Assembly: GCA_964304625.1 (NCBI GenBank)
Contig: OZ199839.1
Span: 11,222,001 to 11,286,000 of the forward strand
DNA from: Kudoa neothunni
Lineage: Eukaryota; Cnidaria
DNA: 64,000 bases
Reading direction: 5' to 3'
A model generated the notes under the pieces. It searched no databases. It was not told where the DNA came from and saw only the letters and a program-made list of their open reading frames with translations. Below are positions 61,236 through 64,000 of this stretch, one piece after another; positions within the stretch are counted from its first letter, which is position 1; every line of letters begins with the position of its first letter. Made by a program: the position numbers and the translations under genes.

Positions 61236-62482
61236 ACATAGGTTTCATATAATCAATCTTAATGGTAAGTTGAATGTTTGTTATTATGCTCTCTCGGGAA
61301 AATCGAACATCTTATCCTTTAGTTTAAATCTCAGTTTCGCGAAATTTGATTCTGGTAGGCTACATTGTCAATGCCGTATTCATTCGTTATTTCTTCAATT
61401 ATGCTAACATTATATTTTCTTTTTGCTCATGTGTGGATAATCATAATTTTATTGGGACGGATTTTTATAAAAATATTTGATCACAGGGTTGAAAGCAATT
61501 ATTTTAAAAGAATTTAATATTAATTGAATTGCATTTTAAATAAAATTTAATAAAAGATCTAAATTTGATTTTTTAATTACTGCACAGATATAGTGATAAA
61601 AAAGATAATCAACGTTGGGCCAGTATGTACGAATAAATACACTTCAACCAAACCTTTGTTAGAAACAAGGTACCCGTTATCAATTTTTCGCTTTTCAGTA
61701 TCCGATGTGGTTAAAATTAAACATCTTGAAAAGGGATAACGTGTTTAATTGGTTTAGCAATTATTTTTGGAAGTATAGTAGAAATAGGAAAAATAGATAT
61801 CGAATTTGTTGCTAAAAATCAAATTCGATAAATTAAATGGCTCATTTTTCAATAAATTTTCTTTAGATTATTGAATAAGGTAATTTGTAGCAGAGTAATT
61901 TTATTATTGAAAGTAGGGCTAATCTGTTTATAATAAGCGTCATTACAAAAAATATAAATAAGGAAGTTTCCCTCTATAATTTTATTGATTTTTTAGTTTG
62001 CGTAATTTTTGTGACGCCACATATTTTGGTTAATTCATATGATTTATTCCTACAAATTTTCGAAATATTGTTAGCCATATATAATTATTCATGTTTCTAA
62101 TTGTAAATCTAAAAAAAACAGTTATTAAACTTGAGCATAAAAAAATATGACAATTTTATATTTACGGATGAATTAATATTAGTCTACCTTTTAAAATATC
62201 TTAAAGAGGAACTAAATCCCAAATCTATCAAAATTAGATAAATTCTATAATAAACTCGCTATCGCTCCCGCCGACCGAATGGAACATCATGGGGCAAGAT
62301 CTGGCCTATGGGTCATGCTATGCCTACCGCTCTTCAGGATCGTTCTAGAAAATCTTGGAAGGGTCTAAAACGCTGAAAAGATTTTGATGTCAAAGACAAT
62401 GTTAAAATTTATTTATTATGTCAAATTATTAATGTTATAATATAATTATTTATTCTGAGGTCAAAAATGACCCTAAACTCAT
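61236..62482. other. intergenic, nothing recognised
   Basis: AT-rich; a 70-residue frame at 61195-61407 overlaps the element end and is not supported. A GAGGTCAAAAATGACCC palindrome at about 62457 resembles piggyBac subterminal palindromes and may be the right side of another small element. Confidence 0.3.
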
Positions 62483-63414
62483 TTAACCCTAGGAAGACGG
62501 AACTCGAAAAACTTATGCGTGTGCCAAAGGGGGTACCTAAGGTGTCCAGAGATTTTTCAACTTAATTCGCTCGCAGTAATAAAAAATTTGTTTTATGTAG
62601 TTATTACTTAATTTAAAACAAAAGTAACTGCCCACTATGTAAAAATACTTAACCAGCTAGAAAAAAATACAAGAAATTCGTAGCCGTCACTTTAAGAAAA
62701 AAGCGAGAATAATCAAGAAATTCCTCAAAAATATATGTTAACTTGTATGAAGCTATAAACTAATTATTGGAAAACTCAAGGTAGATTTTCAAGTGAATTT
62801 GTCATATGAAAGGAACAACCGACAAAACCGCCACATCAAAGATATCCGAATGTTTTCATTAATCTCATTTTGCGATTGCGGTATTAAAAGGTAGGAATAT
62901 TTCTTTCCCATTAAACAACTACTTTTTCTATTATAATTTTTATTCTATGGTATGAATCATTGCTGATATAAAAAGAAAAACCCAGTTGGGACAAAATTAA
63001 TTATTAATGTACCCGTATTTTCAAAATTAATATACTACCAAGAGCACTCGTGTCTTACAATAATCTCAGGGTAATCTCAAAGCTTGTCAGGTTCTTCCGA
63101 TAGAAAATAAAATCAAAACTTAGTCATACTCTTATTGCTTTTATTCTTTTGAAAATTAATTTTTAGTTAAACTTAAATAAATATAATAGATTCAAAGGCC
63201 TTTAAACACTAAGTACCTTTGGTTGGGGTTTGAAAAATAGTCTATTATTTTATATCCATAAGAAAACCATTGTTTATCGGTTTAATTTAAAGTTTATTTG
63301 ATATTAAAGGATTACATTGAAAATTCTAGAGAAAATAAAAAGGCAAAGGTAGTAATTTCGAAAAATAAAATAATTAGGCTTCTTAAAATACCCCGTAAGC
63401 CCCGTAGGGGTTAA
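62483..63414. mobile_element. possible piggyBac-type MITE
   Basis: TTAACCCTAGG at 62483 and GTAGGGGTTAA ending at 63414 could be the two ends of a 0.93 kb element in TTAA sites, but the inverted match is short and imperfect. Speculative. Confidence 0.3.
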
Positions 63415-64000
63415 AGGTGAATTTAAGTTAATACGTGAATAAAAACGGAATGGGATCTAACATAATAACAATATCTTATCACATAAAATGACATATATAG
63501 AGGTGAATGTACTACGATAAATTTGAATTTTTAATGCTGATCAATATAGCTTTTAAGAAGTGAACTTTTTTCTGGGGTCATTTTTACCCCAAACTCAGTA
63601 TGAGTGTAAATGGATAAATATTTTGATTTTCGAGCCTATATTTAATGTTGCAGCTCCGGAAGTAGGAAAATTTTATCAGCCATCAATAATTGGCTCTTAC
63701 GGTCATATCGGTTGCCGACTCCTGATTTGACGTTTACTTTGGTCCCAAACGTAGTTACTAAATATTTAAATCAAATGATATTGACGGGATAAAAATATAA
63801 GAAAGCAAGTAGATGGAATTAGGTGACACCGAGATTATGAATCGCTGATTTTAATTTCTCGTGAAATTATAATACTGTCAATGACCGGTTTTACGTACTT
63901 TTCACGCACGCATTATAGAAATTTATTAAATAACATAATTAAAATGCGCGAATTCAGGTAAAAACGTTAAATCTTTTTTAAATGAAAGCACAGTCGTCAA
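63415..64000. other. intergenic, one palindrome
   Basis: CTGGGGTCATTTTTACCCCA at about 63573-63592 is another palindrome of the piggyBac subterminal type. Nothing else recognised. Confidence 0.35.

Noticed and set aside
1-64000. Euplotes-like ciliate origin, suggested by +1 frame breaks
   Set aside because: TGA ends RPN2, genes are embedded in long transposon-rich spacers, and the gene and transposon sets are animal-like.
1-64000. LTR elements, retroviruses, Polintons, LINE reverse transcriptase or CRISPR arrays
   Set aside because: No reverse transcriptase, integrase, capsid or envelope motifs, no long terminal repeats and no regularly spaced repeats were recognised.

Overview
The window is very AT-rich nuclear DNA. 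It carries eukaryotic housekeeping genes with many very short introns (mostly 40-75 bp, some apparently 23-31 bp) scattered among decayed cut-and-paste DNA transposons. The gene set (TLDc/OXR1 proteins, ribophorin II, ZNF830, TFIIH p44 and p34, a GCP5-type gamma-tubulin complex subunit) and the transposon set (piggyBac, Merlin, pogo/Tigger, hAT) point to a fast-evolving invertebrate animal with compact genes. A parasitic lineage such as a myxozoan would fit, but the sequence alone does not prove it. No bacterial, organellar or viral gene was recognised.

Layout. Two divergent OXR1-like TLDc genes lie in the same direction (2.6-4.7 kb and 10.7-13.1 kb), separated by a Merlin relic, a Tigger relic and copies of a ~230 bp dispersed repeat. 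RPN2 (15.0-17.6 kb) is followed after 41 bp by ZNF830 (17.6-18.3 kb). A piggyBac with both TTAA sites and terminal repeats sits at 18.8-20.9 kb, with an older piggyBac relic just beyond. TFIIH p44 (GTF2H2) is an intronless minus-strand gene at 23.3-24.6 kb, followed by a pogo/Tigger element (25.4-26.9 kb). Two large paralogous genes of a family I do not recognise, at 30.5-33.5 and 38.5-41.7 kb, encode secreted, cysteine-rich, multi-module, single-pass membrane proteins. A piggyBac relic and an inverted-repeat family lie between them. A hAT MITE, more repeats, TUBGCP5 (46.1-49.3 kb), a tRNA-derived SINE, a piggyBac-type MITE, TFIIH p34 (GTF2H3, 53.4-54.6 kb), a second Tigger copy and an unassigned 227-residue gene (58.1-58.8 kb) fill the rest. 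The last 5 kb holds an uncertain coding stretch and piggyBac-like ends.

Connections. The p44 and p34 subunits of TFIIH are known direct partners and both are here. RPN2 belongs to the oligosaccharyltransferase of the ER; the two unknown surface proteins would pass through that pathway. Five genes (RPN2, ZNF830, TUBGCP5, GTF2H3 and the 58 kb gene) carry a TGCGTGCGCA-like element within about 30 bases of the start codon, resembling the NRF-1 site, and the dispersed ~230 bp repeat carries a similar site.

Caution. Several host genes (OXR1-like 1, RPN2, TUBGCP5, GTF2H3, the first surface protein) contain places where homology continues only after skipping one base. All such breaks appear to be of the same +1 type. 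This may reflect insertion errors in the assembly, decay, or real +1 frameshifting. Exon models were derived by hand from homology, reading frame and GT-AG signals; a few joins are unresolved and are marked as such.
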